DNA of 64,000 bases. Source: Mycosarcoma maydis (taxonomy: Eukaryota > Basidiomycota > Ustilaginomycetes > Ustilaginales). How positions within the stretch are numbered: position 1 is the first letter of the stretch; every line of letters begins with the position of its first letter. The stretch spans positions 868,001 through 932,000 of the forward strand of contig NC_026478.1 in the NCBI RefSeq assembly GCF_000328475.2, written 5' to 3'. The notes under the pieces were generated by a model. That model saw only the letters and a program-made list of their open reading frames with translations, was not told the DNA's origin and did not search any database. Below, piece after piece: positions 1 to 11,069 of this stretch. The translations under genes were made by a program, and so were the position numbers.

Positions 1-1776
1 TTGTTCGATCGAGAGTCGTACTGCATGCCCCAACCCACTTTGGGAAGGCTCAAGCTAGCTTTGATCAAGCCTGTCTTTTGTCTCAGCACTGCATCGGAAG
101 ATCCAGTATGCTCTCATCGGTCAAGGCAGGAACGGGTGCAGTTTCGACAGATCCCAACTGCGTGACAGGTGACGAGTATTGGCAGACAGAGTTTCAGCTG
201 ACTTCTTGCCTAGGTTGGTTCGTTGTAAAAAGTGTTGGGAGCAATTTCCATGTTTTCACGAATGGAAGATCGAACCCCAGCATTTAAGAATACCGTGATT
301 TGAGGCTGAGTGTTTGGAAAAGTTTGGATCGACATCGGCTCGCGTTTCGTGAAAGATTGAATCTCGAGCTCCAAACCCCAGCATTCAAGAACACCGTGAT
401 TTGAGGCTGAATGGGCTGTAAATGTATGAATCGGCATCGGCACATGTTGATCGCTAAATGTATCATTTTCACTATGAATTTACGCCCGCTTTAGCTTCGG
501 ATCCGCTTTGCACATACAGAAAAATGGCCCTTTTAGCTCGGCGGAAATGGCGATGCCAAAAACAAGGGTCCCGTCCGAATTGACATTTCCTTTGCCGTCC
601 CGGTTTTACCGTGCAAACTGTTTCCGTGCTCTTCATCCTTCGTAGCTTCGCTCAATTCAGTATAGTCAGATTGCTACGCCATGCTGATTCAAGATAATTC
701 CAGGACAAGATTAGGCCTAAAGTTTCTGTTCAGGGTACCGTACGCAACGCCGCCGCCAAGTTATGTTTCAGAGGGCAACACCTCCTTTACGCCCCGTGCC
801 CAGCTCCAGTGGGAATCAAGCGACGGCACTAACTGCAACTCAACGTACTATCACAAACATTAGAATAGTACGCATAGCGACGTCATCCCGGGAAAGACGC
901 CTTTCTGAATCTCAAGTACGAATTGTAGAGTGCAGCCTCTTCGGTGAATTATTACTTGCCATACGAAGAGGGAACCTCTGTTCACTGCTTCACTTTTCGG
1001 TCTTCAGCAATGCAACAACTCGATTCTTCCGACGCAGAGACCACACGTATATCATGTACAAGGTAAACTCAAGCCCAACCATCTTCGGATCACGAACGCC
1101 CGAACCTGAATGAAAGGGCCAAGCTTCTTTGTAATTTCCGCATGGGAAGGTCAATGCCTTCCCGATGGACAAATCAAAACTTCGGCGTGGATGGCGTGGT
1201 TGGCGTGGGAACGTTTGATATACCGTAGGATCGAATTTTCAACTTGATATGAAAATGCGTTAAACACCCAGGTGGTTGTGCTGATATTGCTGCCTGCCAT
1301 ATGCAGGTCATTCGGATGTGCTGCACCTTGAGAGCAAAAATCCACTAAAACGCCCGGATGGCATCAGACGCCACAATGGTGCTCCTTTACAGGATAAGTT
1401 AGCTACTATCCTACGCGGTCAGATGGTCGTTCGTCCCTGTTATCGTGCATATCCTATGCAACAGTGCGGCTAAATAGCCACTCTGATTGAGTGCCTGTGA
1501 GTTCTCCCTATTGAATGATGGCGTTCGCTGACGTCGATCACGCCTCATTGCTAGTCATCACGTGAATGTTTGCTCCCATGATCGTCTCAGAATACCGCTG
1601 CACCATGCATATCTAGTCTCAGGCTCCTTCACTGTTTCACAGGCTAACCTTAGTCTTTCGTTACCAATATAGCTTCTGGCCCACAGGGACCAGATAAATA
1701 ACTCTGAGAAATTTGTTCTATGTTAGCACACGGGTCTGGCATAAAAAGTGTTGCAAGCTAATGGATCACAGTGGAT
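1..1776. other. Gene-poor left end, no supported gene
   Basis: This stretch holds only short overlapping reading frames with no recognisable domain and no convincing intron-joined gene. The one clear structure is an imperfect two-copy direct repeat near 269-446, listed separately. I saw no transposase, reverse transcriptase or telomeric (TTAGGG)n repeat. A degraded mobile element or a gene cut by the window edge cannot be excluded. Confidence 0.5.
269..446. repeat. Two-copy imperfect direct repeat, ~101 bp period
   Basis: The segment starting with aaCCCCAGCATTTAAGAAta at about 273 recurs at about 374 with a few substitutions. Both copies continue into CCGTGATTTGAGGCTGA, and a CATCGG word follows at 333 and again at 434. 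The offset is 101 bp throughout, so this is a diverged local duplication. The short open frames across it arise from the duplication and show no protein similarity. Confidence 0.7.
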
Positions 1777-2976
1777 CTAGAACACAACGCGCTCCTTACA
1801 ACGGTTGCATGAAACCATGCTGCGTTCAAACATTTCCTCATTTTGCTTTGCATCTTCCACCTCACGACCTTGCAGAATCACATGTAGCCTTTTTCGTGTC
1901 GCCCCTTGGCGATGGTAGCCATCAAAAGCATCGCTGTCAACTAGACCGTTGCAAGCTCCCACGTCTGGGTCAATGACCGCCTTGGCACATGTAAAGGAGA
2001 TCGGCTCCATCACGTCCGTTCCCATATCAGCTGTTGTTGTCGCCATGTCGACACAATATCCCTGATATCCAATCTGAAGCCCTTCTCCACGCAAGAACGG
2101 TTGGTCAGCACGACGTGGCCGTCGCTTACCTACCTGAACAATGATTTGAGTCGCTTCGCACTCTTTGAACGCTAAGCTCGATTCTTGTCCCATGGCATCC
2201 TGCCTCGATCTGGTTCGATTGTGCCAGAGTGCGGCTACATAGCCGTGCTGCGAATACCGTTCTCGATCTGCAGTGTTTTTTGGGCCTAGTACACCTCTGT
2301 CATCTGTAGCAGCTTGTTGCCATATCCGCGAGTCGGCCCTTTCGGTCTTGACAATGGTGCATACATCTCTGAGCGATGGCTGGGAGCGAAGTTGTTGAAT
2401 CAAGAACGCGCCTGCAATACCATGCCAGCCAGTCAAGTGTAGGCTGCGAATCTGGTGCACTTCTGCGTTCCGCGCTGGCAAGTCTTGGAAGCTCTGCAAC
2501 GGCGCTCCCTTGTCAAGGTGGTACACATGCTGGCTGGTCAGGAATTCCAGGACGCACTGCAAGAGGTGGAAATCGATCAAGCTCTCGTCCCGCGAAAGTT
2601 GATGCACAGCCACCAAAAGGTCAACGTCTCCTTTATCGTTTACGCTTGCCTTGGCAGCAGAGCGCTGGATGCAAGATGACCGTGTCAGTCCAAAATCATG
2701 AATCTGCCGCGCGGCGTCTCTCCACTCTGATAAGTTTAGCCTGTGCGCTGGCTCCAAGAAGAGTAGCTCTCGATCAAACTGAGCAAATGTGTTCCTCAGA
2801 GCACGGCATGTCGCCGTGCTGAACACGATAAGTCCGGCCAGATCCAAAAACCGCGACAGATAGAACAGAAGCTCGGATGGTAGCGCCAGGATACGTGCTC
2901 TGCTACTCAGAGACGATCGTCCGAGTATCTCGAATGTTTCAGTCGGGCTTCCGGATAGGTTTCTTGACGTGTCCAT
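1777..2976 (-). CDS. F-box domain protein
   Basis: Predicted 399-aa protein. Near the N-terminus, residues ~30-70 read as an F-box: a LALPSELLFYLSRFLDLAGL segment followed by FSTATCRALRN. This pattern (L-P-x-E-[IL]-...-[FL]-L-[DS]-...-C-[RK]) is the Skp1-binding helix bundle of SCF ubiquitin-ligase adaptors. The rest shows no WD40 or clear leucine-rich repeats, so the substrate is unknown. I chose the ATG at 2976 because the F-box follows shortly after. The frame is open upstream to an ATG at 3195, but that 73-residue extension looks non-coding. The C-terminus has a CxxC (SCNRCKERVVF). It is isolated in a gene-poor area, with no gene on either side for more than 1.7 kb. The F-box call is fairly secure; the full exon structure is not. 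Confidence 0.65.
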   Translation of the reverse strand: MDTSRNLSGSPTETFEILGRSSLSSRARILALPSELLFYLSRFLDLAGLIVFSTATCRALRNTFAQFDRELLFLEPAHRLNLSEWRDAARQIHDFGLTRSSCIQRSAAKASVNDKGDVDLLVAVHQLSRDESLIDFHLLQCVLEFLTSQHVYHLDKGAPLQSFQDLPARNAEVHQIRSLHLTGWHGIAGAFLIQQLRSQPSLRDVCTIVKTERADSRIWQQAATDDRGVLGPKNTADRERYSQHGYVAALWHNRTRSRQDAMGQESSLAFKECEATQIIVQVGKRRPRRADQPFLRGEGLQIGYQGYCVDMATTTADMGTDVMEPISFTCAKAVIDPDVGACNGLVDSDAFDGYHRQGATRKRLHVILQGREVEDAKQNEEMFERSMVSCNRCKERVVF

Positions 2977-5371
2977 GGCAGGCAAGAATTTCAAGTGCGC
3001 TGTCGCGAGTCTATAAATCCCCTTATGTTTCTTTCTTGTCTTTTCCCAGCCACTGACACGGACGTGATTTGGAAATGGACTTGAAACGATTATCGAGACG
3101 GTTGCTGATATCCCAAGAGCGTTTGCAACGATAGTGACCTGTGGGCCTGCAAAATCGACAGTTGCACTTGTTTCAGCCTGGACTCCAAGTATCAACTTGG
3201 CCCATCAATCGCCAACGCGAGCAGTGCGTTTGTCAGGGCCGGCGACGACTTGGCCAGGCTTTTGGGTCTGGCTAGGCAGACAGAACTTGAGCGTGAGCGT
3301 GATCCAAGCCCGGTCGAAGAACAGACCAGGTCTTTCCACCAGACGCATCTGATATGTGCCGCCACCTCAGGTGCAGGCGCAAGTTCCTCAGAGATGTTGT
3401 TCCGACGGATGCTGATGCACCGGATATAACCGAGGTGGCTTGATGTACAGGGTATAGCAGCAAGGTGTCAGGTCCAGACCGAGGTTGGCGAAGGCGCCAT
3501 AGCTTGGCCTGTTCCTGACAATACGTCTTGTATACTATTTTTAGTACGACACTGCAGTAGTTGTAAGCTGATAGTCGATTGTTTCGCACCGGTATGAAAT
3601 CGTTCAAAGGCAGATAGACGTGGTTTTGTAACTCGCTCTTCAATGACAGAGATCGATATAGTTCAAGTCGAAATGTTGGGGTAGCTGAATTCGGTCCTAT
3701 GCGGCAACGAACTTGTGGTCGCGATCGTAGCTATAACTTTGATGCTATACCGGCCCGATACCGGATGTATAGGCCAAATGAGCCTGTTGTCAGACGGAAT
3801 CGAGTGGCGCGGAAACAGGGAGATGATGGTATTTCGCTTGCTACTCGTCGGAAGTATCTGTTTCGGGTTGACGCCAAATCGAGGCCGCTTTTCTTTTTTT
3901 AACTCACGACTGCATCCCTAACAGATCATACAGTATTCTGAATCGTGACGTGACTCATAGAACGGCTTCTTACATAAATTAAACTAACAGGTATTAATTA
4001 ATAAATAAACATCCGGATTCGTGATTGTGGATCACGACATGCGTTCATATTGCCTGTGGACCCTCGATTGGCAAAAATCCCAACGTCACCAAACGTTTGG
4101 AGCCCAGCTTGAAAACACACGACAACCACAAACACAGAACGAATCTAAATGGTTGAACTTGAGCGTCTAAGCTCTCGAAGCTGCAACCAATTCGTCTGGA
4201 AGTTGAGCCTTGTCAAGACATTTGGCGACTGTTCTCCCTAGAATTGAGGCATACTGTTTATTAAACTGTATCCTACAGCGGGCGTTTGACAGCTTTCTCG
4301 TAAATCATTTATTGACACATTGATAGGAGTCGTTGTGTGCCTAGGCATGATGCCCAGACGTGTGCATGGACCCAGGTCAGAAGCTCGAGCCCGAGACTTC
4401 CAATGCTAACGATCGATGGGAAAGTCTGGCTTGAGGCAAGATTCGCCCTGTTGTGATAATCTTGTATAGCAGTGTGGCGAGTTCATCGATCTGATGCAGC
4501 TAGCGGAGAGAGGACAGGTGGAAGGTTATGAATATCTTGTCAAACTCAGCAGTTACTTGAAGGCTAGTGTGGGAAGCTTTAGCTCTGATGGTGTTGTCTT
4601 GACATCTAACACATTTTGTTTCCCGAAAATCGGCCCACTTGTTTTCAATCGCACGAATCTTGTCGCTTCTCTTCATCTCAATCTCGCAATCTTGCAAGCT
4701 CGCAAACGCTGGTCTTGATCCTGATCTTAGATCATATTCTACCCATCTCAATCTCGCAAAAGCGTCTTTGTCGTGAGAGATTCGCTTTCAGATGGCGGTT
4801 TTTGAGTCACGCGTCTAACACATGTGGTCTCATTCGCCGATGCGAAGATACAGTAGCCGTCGTGGCTGTGAAGGGCGAAGACATGCGACGTCTGGCGATC
4901 GCGGTGCCGACGTGAAACACGGAAGTCCCGATTCACGATTCACGATTCATGGTGCCATGTTAGGCCGATTCTCAGCAAAGTCCGACAACGCCCCGGCCTA
5001 ACACCATTCGGAATTTCGCACGTTTGTGGTTGTGTGAGACGCTCTTCGACACTCACAACGGTTGAGCATCATCGAAGTTGTTTGCCTTCCGCTCGCAACA
5101 CTGCGAACAGGTACAGATCCTGAAGAGGTCAAACAAGCTAGACGAAAGAGCTTATTATGCGTTCGTCACATATGAGTTGGTCTCAGCGCTTCTGCTTTTG
5201 ACAAAACAAGTTTGAACGAGAGAGCACCGATGCTACAAGGAAAACACACAGCCACGACGTGCAGTGCAGAATAAGAAACGAAACCCAGTGGATAGATGTA
5301 GTGCAGGGACGTGTGAGAGATCAGAACATGCAGAGCGGGTGTCACGTGTGTTGCGCGCGCAGAGCCAGCTT
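2977..5371. other. Long intergenic region, no supported gene
   Basis: About 2.4 kb with only short reading frames. It includes an AT-rich patch near 3970-4015, a repeated CATCTCAATCTCGCAA word at about 4674 and 4744, and a run of three heptamers at 4930-4950. The part next to 5371 is the 3' flank of MRT4. I found no RNA gene or mobile-element signature. Confidence 0.5.
4930..4950. repeat. Heptamer run (GATTCAC x3)
   Basis: Two exact GATTCAC units are followed by GATTCAT. This is a short member of the dispersed GTGAATC family, reverse orientation relative to the array at 15783. Confidence 0.85.
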
Positions 5372-6319
5372 TTAAAGGCCGTCAGGCATCATCATGTCTT
5401 TTGTGACAGCGTCTTCGGCGTCCTGGCTGTCGTCATCCTCGTCATCCTCGTCATCATTGTCGTCTTCCTCCATATCTTGATCGGCATCGCTGTCTTGGTC
5501 CTTTCCGTTCGACTTCTTAGCGGCGCCGTCACCCTTGCGGTCTCTTGACCAACCGTTGTCGCTAGGTGCACGCAGCTTTCCAGCCTGGTTGCCTACGAGC
5601 TGTTGATCATGTTCGGAAAGATCGATGAGATGAACACCACGTTCTCCCTTTTCCTCTTCTGCATCCGCTGCGCTCCAGTACGCCAAGGGGATTAATCGGA
5701 AAGCAGCCATGTGAACAAGAATGTGCTTGAGGATCTGTGCTTGATTCGACGTAAGCGTCTGACCCTCCTTGCACACGACGTAGTTCTGGAGCAACGTAGG
5801 AATACCGCGTCTCAGCTCGGTGGGCATTCCCAATTGTCGCAATTGCGGTTCGACCGGGTGCGGGAGCGTATCGGGGGGGTTGGAACGAGCCATGACAGGT
5901 CCTTCTGGCAACTCGATGGTTTCAGTTGCCTTGCTTCCTCCTCTTGCAAAATCGACTCGCTGGTAGTCCTTGAACCAGTCAATCACCTCAGCGGGCGGCG
6001 ACTCGGTGAACAGCAGGCCCACATCGCCCGAAAGACGTTGGCTGATACCACTAATACCTGTCCTTACTTCCTCCTCCTCTGTCATTCCGAGTGCGAGGGC
6101 GAGCACTTTGAGTTTGCCAAAAAAGATCTTGCTTCCCTTCCAGAGATCGCGAACCTCTTTGAGGTAGTTGTTGCGCATCGAGTGGTGACCGAGGATCCAA
6201 ACGTAAGGGTATTCTTGAGCCGCATCACGAACTTTGTCGATCAGATTGGCTTTGTCTTCTTTCGTCTTTTTGTCCGTTCGCGTCAGGGACACAACCTTGG
6301 CCCGCTTAGCTCGTGGCAT
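5372..6319 (-). CDS. MRT4: Ribosome assembly factor Mrt4
   Basis: 315-aa homologue of Mrt4/MRTO4, a nucleolar paralogue of ribosomal stalk protein P0 (uL10). Mrt4 occupies the P0 site on pre-60S particles and is later exchanged for P0. The start MPRAKRAKVVSLTRT is typical of the family. Residues ~20-210 cover the L10-like domain: the YVWILGHHSMRNNYLKEVRDLWKG block corresponds to the family's rRNA-binding region, followed by the FFGKLKVLALALG segment and a GDVGLLFTESPPAEV block. The C-terminal ~55 residues are a highly acidic Asp/Glu tail. The yeast protein is shorter (about 236 aa), so this tail is a lineage addition. The gene is intronless and divergent from LIA1 across a 518-bp promoter. 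Confidence 0.93.
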   Translation of the reverse strand: MPRAKRAKVVSLTRTDKKTKEDKANLIDKVRDAAQEYPYVWILGHHSMRNNYLKEVRDLWKGSKIFFGKLKVLALALGMTEEEEVRTGISGISQRLSGDVGLLFTESPPAEVIDWFKDYQRVDFARGGSKATETIELPEGPVMARSNPPDTLPHPVEPQLRQLGMPTELRRGIPTLLQNYVVCKEGQTLTSNQAQILKHILVHMAAFRLIPLAYWSAADAEEEKGERGVHLIDLSEHDQQLVGNQAGKLRAPSDNGWSRDRKGDGAAKKSNGKDQDSDADQDMEEDDNDDEDDEDDDSQDAEDAVTKDMMMPDGL

Positions 6320-6837
6320 GTTGGAGTGGGTGTGATGCGGGTCGAATTCGTGCTACTCAACAGGATGATGGAGAGCAGTTGATAGGAACAGGATCAGCTT
6401 CAAGGTGGAGAAGCAGCCAATTCACAAAGCTGCGTCTCACAGCTCGAACCCTGAGCAAAGTTTCATTGCCATGCAAAATCTTCTCAACGACCCTTGTTTG
6501 CAAGTTTGCCTCACAGAAGCTCTGACCACTGCTCACGTGATTATACTCTCGTGAAATTTTTCAATTGTGAATCGCGAATGTCGGAGTACTTTAAGGCTTT
6601 TTCTGGTGCAAAGTGGTAGGAATCACGAATCGTGAATATCAAGTTTTGATACTCCACTCGCTGCACAGTCGCAGTAGTGAGTTGTAGCGTTGTGAACCAG
6701 ATCTGATTAGGAAGAAAGGAACGCTGCCCGTGACCTTGGAAGTTCAGCCCAAGAAGGTGCTTGGCTTTCCTACAACCTTTCTCACTCCATTCTGTCTGCT
6801 CTTTGACTGATACCATTTATCAAGTCACGCTCAAGTC
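6320..6837. promoter_or_regulatory. Shared promoter of MRT4 and LIA1
   Basis: This 518-bp gap separates two divergently transcribed genes, so it must hold both promoters. It has heptamer-family words at ~6567-6580 (GTGAATCGCGAAT) and ~6622-6640 (AATCACGAATCGTGAAT). I see no convincing TATA box. Confidence 0.6.
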
Positions 6838-7965
6838 ATGGCCACAGGGGACCACGCCGCAATGACAGCCACAACAGCCAACATGGATGCTCTAGAAAAG
6901 AGCCTGTGCGATTTCACCGGCTCCACGCCGCTCGATCAGCGATTCCGATCGCTCTTCACCATCAAAGGTCTTGCTGCCACTTCGGACCAACACATGCAAC
7001 GAGCGATATCGATCATATCGCAGGCGTTTTCAGACGACTCCGCTTTGCTCAAGCACGAGCTCGCTTACGTTCTTGGACAACTTGAAGATGCACGTGCGTT
7101 GCCAACACTCAAGAAAATTCTCCAAGACCTTAGCCAAGATGCCATGGTGAGGCATGAAGCAGCAGAGGCGATGGGAGCCATCTCTGATCCTTCCGTATTG
7201 CCCATTTTGGAGCAGTATCGTAGCGATAGCGACGTGAGCGTCCGCGAGACGTGCGAACTCGCCATCTCCAAAATCAGCTTTGACAACTCTGAGGAAGGAC
7301 AGGCACTGAAGCAGTCGAAAGCACAAGCTAAACTCGCTGAAGAACAGAGTGGTCTAGGTGGCGTTGAATCGGCGTTCAAGCCCATCGACCCTGCTCCTGC
7401 AATGACGCCTGCTGCTAGCAAAGAAGCGGCTCGATCTCAAGCCGATGGCGTCCGATATGATGCTTCCCATGTACCACTTTTCCAATCGACGCTGCTCGAC
7501 ACCAACTTGAGTCTCTTCGAACGATACCGTGCCATGTTCGCGCTGCGCAATGTTGCGCATGGTGGAGGAGACGGCGCAATTCAAGCGGTGCTTGCGCTAG
7601 CACGCGGTCTGCAGGACGGCTCGGCCTTGTTCAGACACGAAATCTGCTTTGTGTTTGGCGAGCTGTGCCACCCAGCTTCCATCCCAAGTATGCTACACGT
7701 ATTGAACGATACCAAGGAACACGAAATGGTACGTCACGAAGCAGCAGAGGCGCTCGGCGGCATCGTCGAAGAGGGCGAGCATGCGGCAAACGATTCAGCA
7801 AACGATTACACCCGCGTGCTCGATACGCTCAACAAGTGGGCCCACGACATGGACGCCCCTCGTGTCGTAAGAGAGAGCTGCATCGTCGCTTTGGACGAGT
7901 TGGCTTACAACAACGATCCGACCCAATTCCACCGCATTGAAACATCCACTCCTGTCGCTGCCTAG
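6838..7965 (+). CDS. LIA1: Deoxyhypusine hydroxylase
   Basis: 375-aa HEAT-like-repeat di-iron enzyme that hydroxylates deoxyhypusine on eIF5A to give hypusine, the second step of hypusine synthesis. Four metal-binding His-Glu motifs are visible in the two symmetrical halves: HE at 73-74 (KHELAYVLGQL), 106-107 (RHEAAEAMGAI), 267-268 (RHEICFVFGEL) and 300-301 (RHEAAEALGGI). The halves are joined by a charged/Ala-rich linker at ~150-205. Length and motif order match fungal Lia1/human DOHH with a somewhat longer linker. The gene is intronless, divergent from MRT4 and convergent with GID8. A poly-C run (about 8039-8049) lies in its 3' flank. Confidence 0.95.
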   Translation: MATGDHAAMTATTANMDALEKSLCDFTGSTPLDQRFRSLFTIKGLAATSDQHMQRAISIISQAFSDDSALLKHELAYVLGQLEDARALPTLKKILQDLSQDAMVRHEAAEAMGAISDPSVLPILEQYRSDSDVSVRETCELAISKISFDNSEEGQALKQSKAQAKLAEEQSGLGGVESAFKPIDPAPAMTPAASKEAARSQADGVRYDASHVPLFQSTLLDTNLSLFERYRAMFALRNVAHGGGDGAIQAVLALARGLQDGSALFRHEICFVFGELCHPASIPSMLHVLNDTKEHEMVRHEAAEALGGIVEEGEHAANDSANDYTRVLDTLNKWAHDMDAPRVVRESCIVALDELAYNNDPTQFHRIETSTPVAA

Positions 7966-8333
7966 AAGGCCCCTTTCCTAGCTCCCTCGTATCCTTCCCT
8001 CCTTTGATGCAACTAACATCGTCGCGCAACCTGTCTCCCCCCCCCCCCCTTGTACAGTACTCACAATACGAATGCCAATAATCCAATCAATGGCCAGCCG
8101 TGGATGTCATTCCACGCTTCAGACCTCGCAAGACATTCACGATTTGAAGAAAAAAGCTGAGCTTGCGTGCGAAAAGACAAGAATACAAATACAATGCGAC
8201 CAACACCAACGAGGAGGAGACGACAGAGATAGATAACGCGCTGAGGATCTGCGGGCAATTGAGGGTATCTGGAAAGTTTGCGAATGATTGTACGTGTGAA
8301 AAAAGAAAAGCCTTGTCGTAAGTGCGAGTTGAA
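7966..8333. other. Convergent 3' intergenic gap
   Basis: 368 bp between the 3' ends of LIA1 and GID8. It holds an uninterrupted C run of about 11 (8039-8049) and presumably both 3' UTRs. No gene seen. Confidence 0.6.
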
Positions 8334-9803
8334 TCAAGCTGTTAGCGCCGTTTCGGCATCGCCATTGCGAACCGCAGTGCCCGTGGCACCAGCACCGATG
8401 CCCAGGGCGCCTTCAAGATCGAGGCGCGGAAATTCCTTCTTGCCAGGGCCCGTGGGACCCATGAGCTCTTCGGTGTAGTTGAGGATCTTGATCAGCTGAG
8501 GCAGCTTGGGTTCTCGGCCTTGACTTTGAGAAGCGAGGATAGCGGCATTCAGCTCTCCAGCCGTCTTGAGTCGCTGACTGGGGGAGAGAAGCTCAGCGAC
8601 ATGAGGAGGCGCAGCGAGCGGACCTGTCGCAGCGACGCCCGCAGCCTTGGGCACATCAAAGGCAAGCAGTGCCATGGTGCGCTCCAATTCCGGTAGCAGA
8701 TCCGGGTGCTCTTCGCCGCGAGGTGCCAGCTCTTCGGCGGCAAAGGCAAGAGCTTCGTTGACAAGACCGGCCCGAATGAGCTCGATCAGACGCTGTTGCT
8801 GAAGATGGAAGAAGAGCAGCGGGTTGTTGTCCAGGATCTGTTGGCAGCACAACAAGCAATCAAACGAAACGATCAAAAGTCAGAATCGCTGCAAACATGG
8901 CTGCACTGAGAAAGTTTGCTGTGGTGACAGCAGCAGTGTCCGCCACTGCAAACGCAGGAAAGCATGCCGAATGCATGATGGCGAGTCAGATATATGAAAA
9001 TTTGGTGTAAAAAATTATCCGCACATAGACTCCCACTGGAGCCCGTTGCTAAGCGTGGTGCATGAAAAAGTTTGTCATCATTCGAAGCGGGCGCAAGAAG
9101 TGGCCCTGGGTTGCGTGCCACTGTCATTCGAGGGACAGTTCGATATGCCATTGTTGCTACTGCTGTCACCGAAACGTCGCATTGCTGCAAAGGGAAACGT
9201 ACCTCTGGATCAAGTTCATTGACGCGGCCAATTGCATCGTCAATATCTCCGCGCTGAATTGCCCCTCGGATGATCATGCGGTTGAGAATGCTGTCCGAGT
9301 CGACGAAAGGCTTAAGGCCGCTCTCCTTGCTGAAGCAATCGGCTGCGTCTTTATAACCTTCAATGACTAGGTAGTCCATGACGAGGCGGTTCAGATCACT
9401 GATTCAGACGAAGAAAGTAGAAGAAATTTGGTCAGGATCGTATCTCCATGACAGATTCCTCCACTCAAGCGGTAAGGCCAAGCTGAAATTTAGTCGTCCG
9501 CTCTACATGGTATTTTGGCATGTATATCTTGATCTTGTGCGTGCTCGCTCGACAGGTCAGTGGGCATAAGTAAAATGGTTTTCCTCATCAGATGTAGGAG
9601 AGATTCCCACTTTGCGTCAAGTCTCATCATTTGAACGTCGAGCGAGGGGTGATGTTGCAAGGGCTGGGTTTACAGCTCCGAACGTCTTGAGGCGATAAAG
9701 CATCTCCGGAAAAGGATGCAACAAGCGAAACTTACTCTTTGGCAACGTTGATCGAAGAGAGCTGACGTTCCCATTCGGATTTTTTGAGGAGCGTTTTCGA
9801 CAT
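8334..9803 (-). CDS. GID8: GID/CTLH ubiquitin ligase subunit Gid8 (three exons)
   Basis: Exons on the minus strand: 9803-9736, 9398-9203 and 8837-8334, giving 255 aa. The 68-bp first exon encodes MSKTLLKKSEWERQLSSINV and was found from its GTAAGT donor. The donor and acceptor leave phases that rejoin in frame (AKDDLNRLVMDYLV). Intron 2 has a GTACGT donor and an AACAG acceptor and joins ELDPE to ILDNNPLLFF. Residues ~24-56 form a LisH motif, ~62-119 the CTLH motif (AIQRGDIDDAIGRVNELDPE), followed by a CRA domain. Gid8/TWA1 is the scaffold of the GID E3 ligase, which degrades gluconeogenic enzymes in yeast. The tail after ~225 is Gly/Ala-rich. The introns are 337 and 365 bp, long for this otherwise intron-poor region. 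Confidence 0.9.
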
Positions 9804-11069
9804 GCTGGACGCGGGCTGAGTCGAGCCTTGTTGTCCGAGTGTTGACTAGGCTGAGACCAAAACAGCGAGTTGCCGTATTGCAGGTTCGCAAGAACAACGT
9901 CACCCAATCAGTAAAGAGACCGACAGAGATAGACCCTGTCTGGATCTACGAATGAGGTTGACGGACCAACTCTACCAAAAGAGACGGAGCTGTCCGGCCC
10001 GATTGGCGGACAACGAGGGCCGGAGGATTGTGGTGGAAAGGGAAAGTTCGAAAGATGAGAAAGCGCCGTCACTCGTCCCGTTTTAAACTTTGCGCGATGG
10101 GGGAGAGAAAATTTTGGCCTCAGTCGAATGAAGAATTGCGGTGACTGTGATGAGCGTGATGGAACAAGATGGAGGCTCAAGATCCGTCGGTGTGATTGGC
10201 TCGTGAAGGCGCGAAATCACGAATCACAATCGTGAAGCGTGAATCCGTGAATCACGAATCACGAATGCTGCTGCGAAGCCTTTTCGCAACTCACAACTGC
10301 AGATTTTCCACATGTCTGTCACAGTCACGAGTGAGTTTCTTGAGTGGAGACACCCAACTCGTCCCGGCCGTAAAACGGTGTCGATCACAGCTGAAACTGA
10401 TCTCAGCTGAGCCTTATAATGCATGAGGGCGTACACGCTCCAAGTCCACCTGCTTAGCCTCTCAACTACCACCATCCTTCCCGTCGCCAACCCATTTCTT
10501 ATCGAACAAGCACGCTTGCTGTCAACGTATCATCCTTGCCATCAGCGCGCCTCTTGCCAAATCCCAGTCTACCGTATTGGATCGTCACACGACACAGTGT
10601 TGGCATTGATCATAGCGGCAAATCAGCTACTCAGGGATCCAAGCTGTAACGCTCAGTTGTGACGCTCAGTCTTGCCTTGGGTTCGACGTCATCTGATGCC
10701 CTGTTGTTGTTTTTGTTCAAACCACCCTTACTATCCACGCTACCTGCCTTGAAGGCTCTGTACACTGTTTCTGTTCTCGTCCAAGAGTTGATGTTGGTGA
10801 ATGATCAATTCTTTTAGTCCTGCCCACTGATTGATCGGTTCCGCGATTCCAGTGTTTCTGAAGCAACCTTGTCCCTCAAGCGTAGCAGCTGTACAGTAGC
10901 TTTTCCTCAAGACACCTCGGCCCACCCTTGCTTGCCTGACGTGCAGCACCAATCTTCCCTCTACTGAGAAGACACGTCTTGCCCTTGCAGACTTTCTCAC
11001 CCGTCCTCGTTCTCTTTCTTCTCTTTCCTTCCTGATTTAGCGTGGCCTTAAACGCAGAAGAACAGCACG
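9804..11069. promoter_or_regulatory. Divergent promoter region of GID8 and MPE1
   Basis: About 1.27 kb between divergent starts. It contains a heptamer-family cluster at 10214-10266 and a pyrimidine-rich leader just before the MPE1 ATG (about 10990-11037). Short frames here show no protein features. Confidence 0.55.
10214..10266. repeat. Heptamer-family cluster, mixed orientation
   Basis: Contains AATCACGAATCACAATCG, GTGAATCCGTGAATCACG and AATCACGAAT, i.e. GTGAATC words and their reverse complements interleaved within about 50 bp upstream of MPE1 and GID8. Confidence 0.8.

Noticed and set aside
240..320. Possible tRNA T-arm (GGTTCGATC on the minus strand)
   Set aside because: No matching acceptor stem or D-arm could be placed at tRNA distance.
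5711..6382. 223-aa plus-strand frame opposite MRT4
   Set aside because: Antisense shadow of a conserved gene; no domain.
8039..8049. Poly-C run as a regulatory element
   Set aside because: A simple homopolymer in a convergent 3' gap; could also be a sequencing artefact.
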